From contig JAUKUA010000005.1 in assembly GCA_030549175.1 (NCBI GenBank), forward strand, positions 434,001 through 498,000: a DNA stretch of 64,000 nucleotides, given 5' to 3'. The position numbers and the translations under genes were made by a program. Under the pieces are notes generated by a model. The model saw only the letters and a program-made list of their open reading frames with translations. It was not told the origin of the DNA and made no database searches. This document shows, one piece after another, positions 12,528-24,250 of this stretch (position 1 is its first letter; every line of letters begins with the position of its first letter). The stretch is from Lasiosphaeris hirsuta. Lineage: Eukaryota > Ascomycota > Sordariomycetes > Sordariales > Lasiosphaeriaceae.

Positions 12528-15402
12528 TCAACGAAGCTTCTTCATCATGTCGCCCAATATCTCGGACACCCCTGCGAGTTTCTCGTACACTGTTTTTGGT
12601 AGCGCCATGTCCAGGACCTCACTAAAATCAAGTGGACATGGCCGAAGCCGACGTGGCTCAGGCGGTGCGTCTCTCGCAGCTCTTCATTTTCAGCCTCTGT
12701 CTGTGTGAGTCGCTGTCTCAGGCGTTCGGCATTGCGTTGTGGCTGCGGGTGCCAAGACTGAGCTTCGAGGTTTTCCCGAGCTTGCGATGGCGGATCAGGT
12801 ACAGGACCTGGCGTTTGGTTGGCGTTGGTATCCGCGGTATCAGGGGATGATGAGGGGTTTGACGGCCGGGACCGAGAGTCGACTATTGTGGAAGGGGTGA
12901 AGACAACGGAGTGAGTGGGTGACTGGTAGCTGTCGAACGGAGACAGGGCGTCGGGGGCTTGTGAGTACGCTGCGTATATGGGCACCGAGAGGCTTTGTGG
13001 CTCCAGCGAGTAGGATAGCCCGCTGCTGCTGGGGATTGCAGAGCCCGTTGTTGAGGAGAGTGGGTCCGGTTGTCCAAGGTTGAGGGCTTCGGTACTGGTT
13101 GGTGGGTTAGAGTTGTGATCGCTGTTGCTTTCTCTGGCGTGGGAACCATGCGTACCTGTTGAACATGATGGTTTCTCCCTGGGATGACGTTCCGAGGGCG
13201 TGGAACGAGACGTCCGAAAATGTCAGGGCAGGAATCATTAGGGACACGTCGAGGTAAACGTAGTCTAAAGTTGCGAGGAAGTGCCATGTCAACACTAGGC
13301 CATTTAACCTGTTGTTGCCTTCGCGAAAATGACAGGGTCTGCAACTTACATGGCCAATACCGAGCTTTCAATTTGGCCTCATCCAACCCCTGAACGCTGG
13401 ATACGAGGAGGCGAAAGAGGTTCCACCACGTCTCTTCTTCGGAGGTGCTGCTGTATGCTTTCTCAACCTGGGATTCATGCCAGGGATCCATGAAACACTC
13501 GTCGTCGGGTTTTCGTTTCTCGATGCAGCCTCCTTTATCGCGGTGGTCAGCTGCCTTTCGCCGTGTGTCGAATGATATCCAGCAACGCGGGCATCGATGT
13601 GAGACCATGTGCTTTCGTGCTAGGTGCTGTCTGGGTGATGTTAGCATAGCTAACAACAAGCTGCCGTCAACCAGAAAAGATGACGTACTTGAGACGAATA
13701 ATGCCGTCACATCCACCCTCCGGGTTTCGCTTTGTCCGTCTCAAGCACGACCGGAATGGCTCGTATGTCTGGTATGGGCAGGCAAACCGAGCTAGATTTG
13801 ACTTGGACGTGTCGGGGGCTTTCGGGTTGAGTCTTCGCCGCTTGGGGGAATCCCCGTCCTCTTCGTCATTTCCGGTATTTTCATTTGGCGCGGCTCTCTT
13901 GTTCGCTGAAGTAGCGGGCGCTGCTGTAGTCGGGCCTGCCGAGATACCTGCTGCTTGGTAGGCGGGATCGACATGGCTGTTTTTATCCGAACGGGCCTCG
14001 GCGTCTTGATCACCATCACCATCACCATCACCGATTTCAGACGATCCGGATGAGAACGATGCGTCCTCAGAGACTTCAACAGTCCGGGCTCGGGCAACAG
14101 CGACGTACTGGCTCAACAGCGTGACTAGGTCAAGTCGGATCTTCCCGAACCCAACCTGACGAAACGTTCTGGGACTCCTCGCATTGTGTATCCGCCCAAC
14201 AGAGACCGTTTTGGCTTCTTCTGTCATGGAATCATCCGTTGCATCGGTTACAGTTTCGTTGTGTTCCAACTCGTCTGTCAAGTGCTCGATCTCTTTGCCC
14301 GTCTCGGTTCCGGGGGGTTCTAATACTTTCTGTTCTTCATTGAGGTCTGTTGCCTTGTCGAGATCTCCTATGGGAAGTGAGCCTCTACCGAGGAGGCGCG
14401 GGTGGTACCGAGAGTTTCGGTATCCTGAGTTGTACCGAGGGACGTCCAATTAATGTGGGCTGAAGCTAATGGCAGGCTGAACTTCACGAAATCTTTCGAC
14501 GGATTGCGTCTTTTATCGTTGTCGAAGGACCTTCTCTCTTTTCCTTGAGGGCTTTCCTCAATGGTTCTATCTTCGGTGTCGTTTATCGGAGTGGCTTGTG
14601 CGATATCCTGTCTCTGAGTGCCCCATGTCGCGGCTATTGATGTATCGGAAGCATCGTCTCTGCACGCTCGCTCAAACTTCTCTATCGCGGCTTGGGACGT
14701 GTCTGGCTGATGTCGTGTTTTGGTGATTGGGAGGGAAAGGGGTGCGTCGGCCCAGTTTTGGCCTTTTGGGATGTTTTCCATGTTTTCTTGCGTTAGCCAG
14801 GCCCGGGTACCGGCTGCGGAGGTATAGTAGATCTGCGCAGAATTCCGCCTATTCTCAGTGACATCGCCGAGAGGGACCTCCTCTGCAGGTATGCTGTCCG
14901 GCTTCCCATCTTCCAGAGTAAGGGACGCAGAAGGAGGTCGGTCCATGACGAAACCTTGAGAAAAATCGCATGTTGCTAACCAGGTGTTGACCTTCTCGTC
15001 CTCTTTGTCGGCTCGGACTAGGACAGGTTCATGCAGATCTGGCGCTTCTCCACCAACAGAACTTGGACACAGTGGTGAGAATGCTGACAGCAGCGGCTGG
15101 TCGAGAGGGTCGTCGAAAGAGTAGTCACCTGGGGGGTTCCATACCGAAATGGTGACGCGAGGACTCTGGGGCACTACGGCCACTCCAGAATCGGAGCCAT
15201 ACTGATTTGATGCCGGCGAGCCATCCTTAGCCAAAACATCTTTCCCAGGCGTGATTAGGGGACTCAAGGGAGTAGCGTATGCTCGACTCGCGTTAAGTGG
15301 TGGCTTTCCGGGCCTGGCAGCTCCGTGCGTCGCTTGATGTCCCAGCAGGTTGCTGCTACTGGGAGGGACGGAATCCATCGGTGGAGCGCCTGGTCGGTTC
15401 AA
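12528..15402 (-). CDS. C2H2-like zinc-finger protein, fungal family of unknown function
   Basis: Multi-exon minus-strand gene of roughly 900 aa. The long N-terminal part is acidic and low-complexity, including a Gly-Asp run near 14010 encoded by a GATGGT microsatellite. Next comes the conserved block: ARFACPYQTYEPFRSC, then GGCDGIIRLK joined across a clear intron (13631-13688) to QHLARKHMVSHRCPRCW, then EEETWWNLFRLL. A further exon reads VYLDVSLMIPALTFSDVSF. A coiled region follows and the C-terminus reads TVYEKLAGVSEILGDMMKKLR before the stop at 12528-12530. The Cys/His spacing fits degenerate C2H2 fingers, so nucleic-acid binding or regulation is inferred. The 5' end is unresolved: coding-like sequence continues above 15402, possibly from an ATG near 15795. 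The junctions near 14400 and 12640 are also uncertain. Confidence 0.8.
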
Positions 15403-16251
15403 GTTGGAGAGGTCATAGTCAGGGAAAAGATTATCGAAGTCGCCAAACTCGCCGTCATCATAAACCTTGTAGTAACATTGGAGATAGGTTCCGGACGGTC
15501 GGGGAATAAATCAAGGTCTGCATAGGGTTCTCCAGGGTAGGGTGTTGGGGCCTTCTGGTCCGATGGTCCGTCTCCGTCCAGATCATAGAGTAAATCTAGA
15601 GGGAATAAAATAAAGTCGTCAGGCAAGACTAGACAATTGGCCGGCTGCCCTTGAATCAACAGGTTTCGATGTCTGGTTGACGAGATGGATACCGGTGACA
15701 AGGTAGTGACGATGAGCTTTGAGTTGTGTTGAAACGGGGGAAGCGCCAAGGCGGAAATTGGAGGTCAGCCCTGCCTGATCAGTGACCTGAAACATAGCCA
15801 CACACCGAACACAACCAGCACGAAGCTAACCCGAAAGAGACACGGGAGGCTTCGTGCAACCAACCAATCGCTCCGGACGTGGCGTGTAGGTCACAAAAAT
15901 ACCGAGAAAAAGGGGCAGCCACCTACACCTCCTATGTTTTACGTGCTGCACATGTCTTTCGTGTCGTCGTGTGGCGTTAGTTATGCTAGTTGTGCGTCCC
16001 TGATGGCAGTAATGTTTAGAACCTCCATATAGGAGGGTAACGCGCCCACCAGACCCAGTTGTGCTGGCTGTGTTTCTGTGCCAATACGTATTTGCACAAG
16101 CTCCCAGATATCTGATATCACACAGCTGCATTCGACTGAGTAGCCTATTCAGCTCTTGCCATCACCATAAGCCAAGACTGTTCTGCCGCTATAAAAATAT
16201 TGAAGATCTCACTTCATCGACCGGTGAAGTAGAATGCGATGCCGTTCCCAC
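15403..16251. other. Upstream region of the zinc-finger gene
   Basis: The first 400 bp probably contain one or two small 5' exons of the zinc-finger gene on the minus strand; two different frames look coding there, but I could not choose the splice sites. The rest shows no gene until the transposon, apart from an open frame just left of the insertion that continues on its far side. Confidence 0.4.
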
Positions 16252-16253
16252 TA

Positions 16254-16293
16254 GAAGAAGTGATCGGCAAACCGATTGACCCCCTGCCGATAG
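16254..16293 (+). repeat. Left 40-bp TIR of the Fot1/Pogo element
   Basis: Begins directly after TA at 16252-16253 and is an exact reverse complement of 18105-18144. It contains a small internal palindrome, ATCGG-caaa-CCGAT, a possible transposase-binding site. Confidence 0.95.
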
Positions 16294-16392
16294 GCGAACC
16301 CCACCATCGCGTCGCGACGCGCTCCCAAGCCCTCCCCCAAAACAACCGTAAATAACTCTACCAAAACGCTCCTAATTGCTGCGAAATTTACC

Positions 16393-18027
16393 ATGTCTGG
16401 CCCGCGCGAGCAGAATATTCAGTCCGTAATCGATACGAGTAAATCCGGCAAGCCGTTGGTTCAGGCGTGCCGCGATAACGAAGTGCCTTACGCCACGACC
16501 TGGGGCCGTCTCCACGGTGCCATCTCCTCGGAAGAACGCCGATTATGGACCCGTAAGCTCTCCCCCTAAGAAGAGAGCTTTCTGGTAGATTGGGCGTGTA
16601 ATGAAGAGGCCGCTGGAAGACCTCCCACGAAGTAAAAGCTTCGCCGCATAGCGTAGTCTATTCTCAAAGAGGGTGGTGTTGATACGTCTCTCGGTAAGCG
16701 ATGGGGGGACCGTTTCGTCACGCGGCATAAGAGCGTCCGCGTCAAGATATCCCGCCCTCTCGATCAACAGCGACGTAAAGGCAGTACCAAGGAGGCTTAC
16801 GAGGACTTTTTTACCCGGTTAAAGTACCAAATAACCGTTAAGAACATCCCACCAAGGTATATCGCCAACATAGACGAGCACGGCATGTAGGAGATGGAGA
16901 CCTACAATAACGCTAAAGTCATTAGTGACTCCATGACTTCGGAAGCGTATCGTGAGACCACGGCGAGTACTACCTAGATCTCTATAATCGAATGCGTTAC
17001 TACGGAAGGCCGTGGTCTCACGCCGTGCGTGATTATTACCGGTAAGACCCTCCAAGGCTAGTAATACCCCGAAGACTTTCTCGATTAGCCTCAACTTCGC
17101 GATTAGAAGTTTGATCACTCGCCCACTGGCTTCTCTAACGCTAGAATTACGCTTAAGTGGCTGAGGGATATATTTATTCCGGAGACTCGGCCAGAAAATC
17201 CACGGCAATAGCACCTCTTGATACTCGACGGCGCCTCTAGCCATACCACCGAAGATTTCGAGAAGACCGCCTTTACTAACCGTATCTAGCTGGAATTTCT
17301 ACCGCCTCATATCTCTCAGAAGACCTAGCCACTAGACCGGAGCGTATTTGGGCCATTGAAGCAGTATTTTCGCGACGAGACCACTCTCCTCTGTAGCCGG
17401 CTTACCTCATCGCCAGTTAATAAACAACGGTAGATGTTGGCTTACCGAGAAGCTCGTAAGAAGGGTTTTACGGCTAAAAATATTCGCTCCGGCTTTAGAA
17501 AGTATAGAATCTGGCCTTTTAACCCCGAGCGAATACTGGAAGACCACCAGGTAGTAGTAGGAGACTCGCCACCTCCCCCCTCCTACTCTCCGACGCCAAC
17601 TAACCTTCCTATTACGTCAGCAACGGTATTTAAGACTTCCCAGAAGTCAGATGACATCTAGAACGCTCTCCGTGATACATTGGGTTACAATTTTCCCACT
17701 AAGCGTAACGTAAGGAGGCTCCTGATCGGGGCAGGGAAGGCTCTTAACACTGGTAACGGCCAGAGAGCTCTATTAGCAGCCGAAAACGAGTAGTTACGGG
17801 CCGACTTAGAAGCTTTAAAGCCCCAGACCAAAAAGAAAGTCAAGGAGCCTACCAACGGTGGCTTTCCCAGAGCGGAAGACATCGCGGAAGCGGAGAAGGC
17901 TTCAAGAAAGCCCCCGAAGTCTCGGAAGCGGAAGCGGGCGGTGGAACCGGCAGTGGAAGAAGAGGATCGCGTGGAGGAAGTCATTCATGCAATTACGAGG
18001 TTCAACGAGGTTCTAGAAGGCGAATAA
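16393..18027 (+). pseudogene. Dead Fot1/Pogo transposase (DDE_1 type)
   Basis: A single frame of 545 codons runs from ATG 16393 to TAA 18025-18027 without an indel but with 15 internal stops, 12 TAG and 3 TAA and no TGA; the first is at 16567. The N-terminus resembles psq/CENP-B-type helix-turn-helix DNA-binding domains. The catalytic core is recognisable: NIDEHG for the first Asp, LLILDGASSH for the second, then LEFLPPHIS and PLDRSVFGPLK. The C-terminal tail is Lys/Arg-rich. Where the expected residue can be guessed, the stops replace Gln (CAG/CAA to TAG/TAA) or Trp (TGG to TAG), exactly the C-to-T and G-to-A changes RIP makes at CpA/TpG. Confidence 0.93.
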
Positions 18028-18104
18028 ATGCCTTTTTGTATTGCATTTGGCTGTGTTGTGCATGTAAAGTTGCCCAGAGTCCTTGGGGTGCCCCCCCGTC
18101 GCAT

Positions 18105-18144
18105 CTATCGGCAGGGGGTCAATCGGTTTGCCGATCACTTCTTC
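18105..18144 (-). repeat. Right 40-bp TIR of the Fot1/Pogo element
   Basis: Exact inverted copy of 16254-16293, followed by TA at 18145-18146. Identity stops abruptly inside the element at 18104, so the TIR length is well defined. Confidence 0.95.
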
Positions 18145-18146
18145 TA

Positions 18147-18565
18147 CTCGGTCCATCGTCAAGTCCTCATCTTCAATTTCTCGTACCAACACGCTGCAAC
18201 TGGGAATCCAAACTGTGTTGCAATGACTTCGCCTAGAAAGACAAAGCCTCTTGGAGATGTGGGGAGCATTGCTCATCGGCAAGTGTGGTTCTTCCACTCC
18301 ATTACTTCGGCAGGTAGTTTGAGATCACTCGTTTACTTGTGCTGATTTGCTCCACATGGCTTTTAGCGGCCGACCCAAGCCCTCAAAACCGAAGAAGCGC
18401 ACATCTAGTCTGATCTGCGAGGTGGATAGCACCCTATGCATAGAACGTATGGCCGAGGAGCTTGAACAGCTCGCTGTGGAGTTGAACCATGTGAGCGTGT
18501 CTTTGAAAGGACTCACGACGGACATGCCAGCGGATCTTCTTGGCATCGGAAGTCAGTTTCAGTGA
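18147..18565 (+). pseudogene. Unidentified coding relic split by the transposon
   Basis: If the element and one TA are removed, open frames continue across the junction on both strands. On the plus strand the joined frame enters at about 16190 and runs on as TTRSIVKSSSSISRTNTLQ before a TGA near 18223. A second plus-strand block (18357-18565) reads like protein, including RMAEELEQLAVELNHVSV, and ends at a stop. A minus-strand frame also passes through the insertion. I cannot say which strand was coding or name the family. The area looks like the remains of a gene hit by the transposon. Confidence 0.3.
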
Positions 18566-18937
18566 CTGCGACAGGCACAGGGAATTGTATCCCCAGGTGT
18601 ATGTGTGGATGTGTGTATGTACCTTAGGTATAGACGTATAGACATTGTTGGGCATGTACGTTTAGGGATATGTGTGTCTGGACCGTATTGTTTAGCTCTC
18701 ATTGATTGCAGCTCGCAGTCTCTTGGCACTGGATTTACCCACCCATGGGCGCCCATGGGTTTTTCCAGGGCCTAGGGCGCAGGCAACCATCATCATTACT
18801 TTCATCTAAACATCAACTTCACACATCGTCATCCTTATCATCATCACCTTCCATAAAATTGCAGCACTGAGAAGCACATCCGCTTGTCAGACAACAGACA
18901 ACCCAACCCGTAAATATGACAACTTTCTTCACCCTCA

Positions 18938-19312
18938 TGCTCCTCCGGGGAACTCCGCAACATCATCCGGGAAGAATGCCTCTTCCTCACGCACCCCAGC
19001 CTTTCCCGACACACCTCTAACTAATACAATCCCGACTAAGACATCTGCTACTTCGAATTCGGTGAGCTCCGCGACTTCCTAAGACGAGGAATCTTCGACT
19101 GGTTCTACTCTCGCCGAATCCTATCCACCGCCCTCGTCTGCCGCGAATCGTACGCCGTCGCCGCGCAGCTTCTACATCCTAACTTTAGCCGGGGAGACAT
19201 CCGCAATATCCCCGTCCTGGAGCAGATGTACCCGGGCAGGACTGACCCGCTGGTTCTGCTGCTGTCGCTCCACCTGCCGGAAGAGAACGACCTCGTTCTC
19301 AACCTACGGTAG
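18938..19312 (+). pseudogene. Gene relic with two TAA codons
   Basis: A plus-strand frame reads as convincing protein (GELRNIIREECLFLTHPSL, later FGELRDFLRRGIFDWFYSRR and LVCRESYAVAAQLLHPNFS) up to a TAG at 19310-19312. It is interrupted by TAA at 19022-19024 and 19037-19039, only four codons apart; both are explained by CAA to TAA. No start codon is found in frame, so the 5' part is missing or lies in an unrecognised exon. Family not recognised. Confidence 0.6.
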
Positions 19313-20088
19313 GGGCCGCCTGAGAGGAACTTGGTAGGGATTATTCATCTGTAACGCGGGCTGTGATGCCTACGTTATGGAGGCCGAGGATGAATGTGGT
19401 ACACTGAGAGGTAGGGGTAGTAGCTTCCGTACAGGGTGTTTTAGTAAAGGGTTTTGATGAAGACGAAGTAATCCGTTATGAGAGTATCTTAATTTAAGGG
19501 GGTTAACTAACGGTGAGATTTACCTAATCTTTTAAATAAGGGGACGGAAGTAAAGATTAGATAAAGGATGTGAACTGGGTTTTATAGGACCCTGGGGGAA
19601 AGGGAGGGAAAGGGGAGGGGGGGGGGGCTGGGTGGCCCCAGTTTTAGGACACAGGTGGCCTAGAACTGGTTCCTCGGGAAAAGTCGCCATCCGAGTTACA
19701 GAGTACTGCCTACTCTCTAAACCACATTTGGTGGTTTTCCTGATCATGTCCTGAGTAGCGCCTGAGCAGCGCCTGAGCAAGGTAGCGAGTGGCGGTGTGG
19801 GTGACTGGGGTTGGTGAGGGCAACTTTAGGGTAAAACAACAAGATATATTTCAGCCCGAAAAAGGCTCCAACTAACCACTCATGAAACTGTCGATTCAGG
19901 CAGACCAGATTCCATTTGAAGTTTCTGGCCCCAGGTTCAGAGGTAAATTACTGCACAGCTTCTTTCTGTTCCTTTGATCTTGCCCAAATGTCGTCATTAA
20001 TGTCGCTTGCGAAGCGTCAATTGAAGACTCTTAGAAAGCTATGGTTCTTGTCAAAGACGGCTCAGTCCCCCCCCCCCGCGGGATACAG
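19313..20088. other. Non-coding stretch
   Basis: I see no gene. A G-rich run (about 19595-19630) lies in it, and short GCGCCTGAGCA-like words repeat near 19755-19780. The right end would be the 3' flank of the reductase gene on the minus strand. Confidence 0.4.
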
Positions 20089-21364
20089 CTACTCATCCTG
20101 AACCTTGACAACCGCCTTCTTGGACAGTTTGCCCGCCTCATAGTCGGCAATCCCATTAACAACGCCACTCCACCCCACACCTGGCAAAAGCTCATAGTCC
20201 AGCGCCTTCAACTCCCCAAGCTCAAGATATTGCTCATACTTTCGTGTCAGCTCAACCACAAGATCCGTGATATGCTTCCCGCGAGGTGTATCGACTTTGC
20301 CGAGCTGGCCAAGCATGACGCGGTACAAGCTGATGGATTCCGGCACACTGATGTCCGACCTGTGATTGCCGCCATTTAGTCATCCCTTTCGTCTCGACAA
20401 GACAAGGCCAACATACCAGTCATCAGCAGTACTAAAGTACTTCTTGGTCTCTGTTGACAGCTCCTCGAACGCCTTGATGGAAAGCTCAAACGAGACGATA
20501 CTCGCGTCAAAGATGTGGCCGAACTTGCCACCGGTAATCGCCCCAATGGCGACCAGCTGTTCGTCCAAGGGCGCTCTGTTGTTGAACGTACCCACGGCGC
20601 CAAAGTCCAGTGGGATCTATGCAAAGTATCAGCTAGATCCGAAAATTGGATTAATGCGACATGCGAGGCACTGACATTGGTCTTGGAGGGAGACGACGAA
20701 GCGAGGACCTTGTATCCGGCAAGACTCGCGAGTTGGCATGCGTACTGCCCGACGCTGCCACTGCCGCCCATGACAACGACCCAGGAGTCCTTGGACTCGG
20801 CCTGGGTCCCGGGGGCCGGGAGGGTGATGTTCTGCCCGTCGACGAGGGCAAGACCAGCTGTCTGCTTGATGTCAGTTTACACGCAAAACCCGGAAATATA
20901 GTAGTCATTGGAACGCGGACCAAAACAGCGGCTCCGATGGTGCAGGCCTCCTCCAGCCCAACATTTTCCGGTTTCTTGAAGATCCAGTCCTCTTCCACGA
21001 GAAAAGTCTCTTGAAAAGGCGACAGCTGGTTCCGTCCGATGGGAACACAGCCAAAGACATAGTCCCCTTTGCTGAGTTTCTTACAGTCGGCGCCTACTTC
21101 GAGGACGATGCCGCTCACGTCGCTTCCGAGGACGGCCGGGAACTCGTCAATCAGCAGGCCCGTGTGTTGCATAAATGGCTCCCTATTGAAGATGTTAGAT
21201 TTTGTTGTTGCGAGAGAAGGGAAGGCGACTTGCACAGGGTTGAGGCCGACATAGAGACTCTTGACCAACGCTTGGCTTGGCCCGGGCGTCGGTCGGGGAA
21301 TGTTGTCTACGACAGTGTAGGGCGCATTAGGCCCTGCGATGGTGATGCCAGATTGAGTGGTCAT
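20089..21364 (-). CDS. Medium-chain zinc-type dehydrogenase / enoyl reductase-like protein
   Basis: NAD(P)H-dependent oxidoreductase of the MDR superfamily, of the ToxD/trans-enoyl-reductase-like group. Four exons (21364-20921, 20861-20676, 20616-20417, 20359-20089; introns 59, 59 and 57 nt) give 366 aa. The N-terminal GroES-like domain includes LYVGLNPVQ and VLGSDVSGIVLEVGADC; the Rossmann fold has the nucleotide-binding VVVMGGSGSVGQYACQLA; the C-terminus ends with KLSKKAVVKVQDE, typical for the group. The stretch just after the Rossmann strand (PSKTN to GAVGTFNNRAPLDEQ) is shorter than usual, so the acceptor at 20617 deserves checking. The sequence around 21190-21245 looks intron-like (CTAAC then TAG) but reads through in frame. 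Such enzymes often serve polyketide pathways, but no PKS is in this window. Confidence 0.9.
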
Positions 21365-22172
21365 GGTTTCGCTACAGCATCAGTTCAGAGGAGGTAGGTT
21401 TGTAGTGTCGGGAGAGTTCTGAGTGGGGTATCTGAATTGATTTTTCTCACTCTGAAAATTTATGAGGCAATAAAGAGATACATATACAGCTCCGCAAGGC
21501 CCCGAGATGTTGACGACGCCGGGAGACATGAACGTTCGGGGTATAGATATCCCGTCTGACAGGATTCTTATCTGCGGCTGAAAAAATATACAGGCAGGAT
21601 AGACTCTCAAGCTGCAGGCCCCTCACTGTGTCACCATGCACCCAACCTATTACCCCTTGAGCCGTTGGAGATGCGGAGGTGGATTGACGTCTTGCAGGTC
21701 GCGCCGGGGACTGGATATGGTGCTCTTGAAGTGCTCAACTCAATTGGATGGGTGGACTGCCATATATTGCAGCTGCTAATCTCCATTCTGACTAGACCGT
21801 GGTGTCCGGAGTCAGACTGGTCTACTGGCATTGAAGACCTTGTGGCGTGCATGGCCACACTGCCTTATGCTTGTCTTGGCTATAAAAAAATTGACCTGTT
21901 ATATCAAAAGACTGGACTGTACTTGTGTCCACGTTGGTTAAGGAAAGTTTTGAGGCATTACAGCCCCTTTATTGTGGGTTTAAATCTACCTAAACGAAGC
22001 CATCACTCCATAATAATGATTGTGTCGGGCATATCCGTAACACCCTCTCTGTCCCTGTCCCTAGCAACCACTGTGCCCAATGCGATAACAAATACCGAAA
22101 CAAAAGAAAACCCGTCCCGCTCACCCCTTACTCCCCTGAGAACAATGCACTACTCCCATACAGCCGTAAAAC
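21365..22172. other. Spacer between reductase and secreted-protein gene
   Basis: About 0.8 kb without a protein-like frame. It should hold the reductase promoter and the 3' end of the secreted-protein gene. Confidence 0.4.
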
Positions 22173-22589
22173 CTAAGAGCAGAAGACATTGGCAAAGACA
22201 TCGGCATCAATGCCATTGACGGCCTCGAAGCACTGGCTGTCGTTGACATCGATGGGGTTCGACAGCTGGGTGCAGGTGTTGTCGTCGTTGAAGGTGACGC
22301 GGCAGCCGGCAGCCAGGTTGAGGTTGGTGAAGGTGAAGGAGGTGAAGCCGCCGCTGCTGATGGTTGAGCAGAACTGGTCGCTCAGCAGTGCCGACTCAAG
22401 CGCTTGCGTGCATTGGGCGTCGCCGAAGGTGTTGATGGTGACCGTGTTGGGGTCCGACGGGTTGGAGGATGAGCGGGGGGTCAGGGCGGCGGCCCAGGAC
22501 CTGCTGGCGAGGGCGGCGACGATGAACTGTGGGAGTTAGTGGGGGAAGGTGAGCGGGAGTTTGGGTTTGCGTACTCCGAGGACAAACAT
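22173..22589 (-). CDS. Small secreted six-cysteine protein A
   Basis: Two exons, 22589-22575 (only five codons) and 22526-22173, separated by a 48-nt intron, give 122 aa. The spliced N-terminus MFVLGFIVAALASRSWAAA is a good signal peptide that neither exon shows alone, which supports the join. The mature part has six Cys (residues 44, 58, 80, 90, 104, 121), enough for three disulfides, and is rich in Asn, Asp, Ser and Thr. No known domain recognised. Small size, secretion and Cys content fit an effector-like or surface protein, which is inference. A TATA-like box lies about 170 bp upstream. Confidence 0.85.
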
Positions 22590-22757
22590 TATGATGGGGT
22601 TGGGTGGGACGGAGAAATTTGGTTGGAAAGCAGTAGTAGAAGTAAGAACTTGAAGTGGAACCAGAAAAATGCTGAAGACGCGATTGAAGCCCGATGCAGA
22701 TGCGATGAGATGAGAATGAGATGAAGATAGGTTCCTCAACACACAAGATGGCCAACT

Positions 22758-22764
22758 CTTATAC
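22758..22764 (-). promoter_or_regulatory. TATA-like box for secreted protein A
   Basis: GTATAAG on the minus strand, about 170 bp upstream of the ATG at 22589. Position and sequence fit a core promoter; start site not mapped. Confidence 0.4.
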
Positions 22765-24250
22765 AAGCTGGACGACTCGATGCCTTACCCCCTGAAGCTG
22801 AAAGGTGGATACCATGATGCCTTTAAATTCTATCCTGGGCCTGACACCGACGTTCGGCCCACCGCTATTCCACAGTTGCTATTTAAAGCTTACACAAACC
22901 CGACAGCTTTGATTTTGCGAGTGGAAGTGGCTTGTACCACGCAACTATTCCGAGTCGACAGTCTGATGCAAAAGAGTTGAGTTTACGTCACGAAACCTGA
23001 GCCCAAGTTTATTAGATTAGTCGCTTGAGATTACCACACCGTACAACACCAGCGACGATTGACTGGACATCGGCCAGCCAGCGGGGCTCTGATTTGATTT
23101 GGGCTAAGTTGGCCCGAGGTAATGGACCCGGCATAAAGCTGGATAGCCACTTGGACGGCCTATTATTTTCGACAAGTGCTTGAATATTAATCTCGTCCTC
23201 CGCCACCCCGGCTTTGCGCCGGCACTGGTGTTATGTCGCTGACTGTGGACGCGTTGCGCCACTAGTAGCGTGGCAATTGGAAACAAGTGGGAATTATTCC
23301 ACTGTGCATCACCCACGATAGCTTCAAGATTGTAATTGCTCAAAGCGCTTCTCAGCTTGGGGGCTGAACTTGCTGCCCACTTCCCCAGATTTTTCCCTGA
23401 AGAGGGGCTCTTGGCGAAAAAGGGGCTTACTTGGCATTTGAATGAGATGGCCGAGATCTACGGTGGCATTTTTGCCCAAGGAAGGGATGTCGGCGAAGAA
23501 GGCTTACGTTGTGCGTCCGACAAGTCTGCCAATAGCTACGAGCAGTCCACACAAGCATTGCCCCCGCCCACTCAGCTGACAATGATTTCATTGCCCAAAG
23601 GGAAATAAAAAGGTACCAATGAAGACGAGCTCCGACCAAGCTGCAGTAAGCACGTTACAAACAGTGTAGTGCCTAATAGCGTCTAACACTTCCGAATCTC
23701 CTCAATTTGAACTTTATTGGCGATTCACCTCCTTTCGTCTTACGTTTCTAATAAAGTCTATGACAGTTGTAGATCCCAAGCAGGTGGTGAGGCACGGTGA
23801 GTGCGATGTCCTCCATAGTTGTTGAGGGAAAAGTCTGCTCTGTGAGGCGCACTGCTATCGGCTAGCTACACTTTGCCTACTAGTATGTCCGTTGCGCATC
23901 GCCGAACTGATCACCAGTCCGCTAGCAGCGGTGAAAGTTCGAGGAGTTCCACAGGAAGTACGGGTGATCTGATGAACCGCTAATCCTGGAAGCTGGGAAA
24001 ACGAGTACGACAATCCAAAACTGTTGTACGGGAGCAAAGGTCAAGGGTGATGTATATGATGACTCTTCTCCTTTCTCCCCAGATCACTAACGTAGTATCC
24101 CTCCCCTTTGCAGGCTGTGGCCCTCGGCCTGGCAAAGAAATGAGACAACACACATCTCCTATGTTTGGCGCGCCAAAGAAGGCGCCACTCGATGTGTCCT
24201 ATGACACAGACCGGCAAACCCCCGATACTAAACCGGCTAGTTGAGCGGCT
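22765..24250. other. Non-coding stretch, possibly old repeat remains
   Basis: No gene recognised in about 1.5 kb. Open frames are short and lack family features; the part around 23340-23600 is open on both strands but not convincing as protein. Confidence 0.35.

Larger units (their letters stand above)
16254..18144 (+). mobile_element. Fot1/Pogo-type (Tc1-mariner) DNA transposon
   Basis: A 1891-bp element with identical 40-bp terminal inverted repeats at 16254-16293 and 18105-18144 (40/40; outer end GAAGAAGTGATCGGCAAACC) and a TA on each side (16252-16253 and 18145-18146), the target duplication of Tc1-mariner elements. One transposase frame fills the interior on the plus strand. Both ends are intact, so the copy is structurally complete, but its transposase carries many stops and cannot be autonomous. 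Confidence 0.95.

Noticed and set aside
16393..18027. Idea that TAG is read as an amino acid here
   Set aside because: Stops include TAA and occur at both Gln and Trp positions, and the intact genes of the window end normally with TAG or TAA; RIP explains it better.
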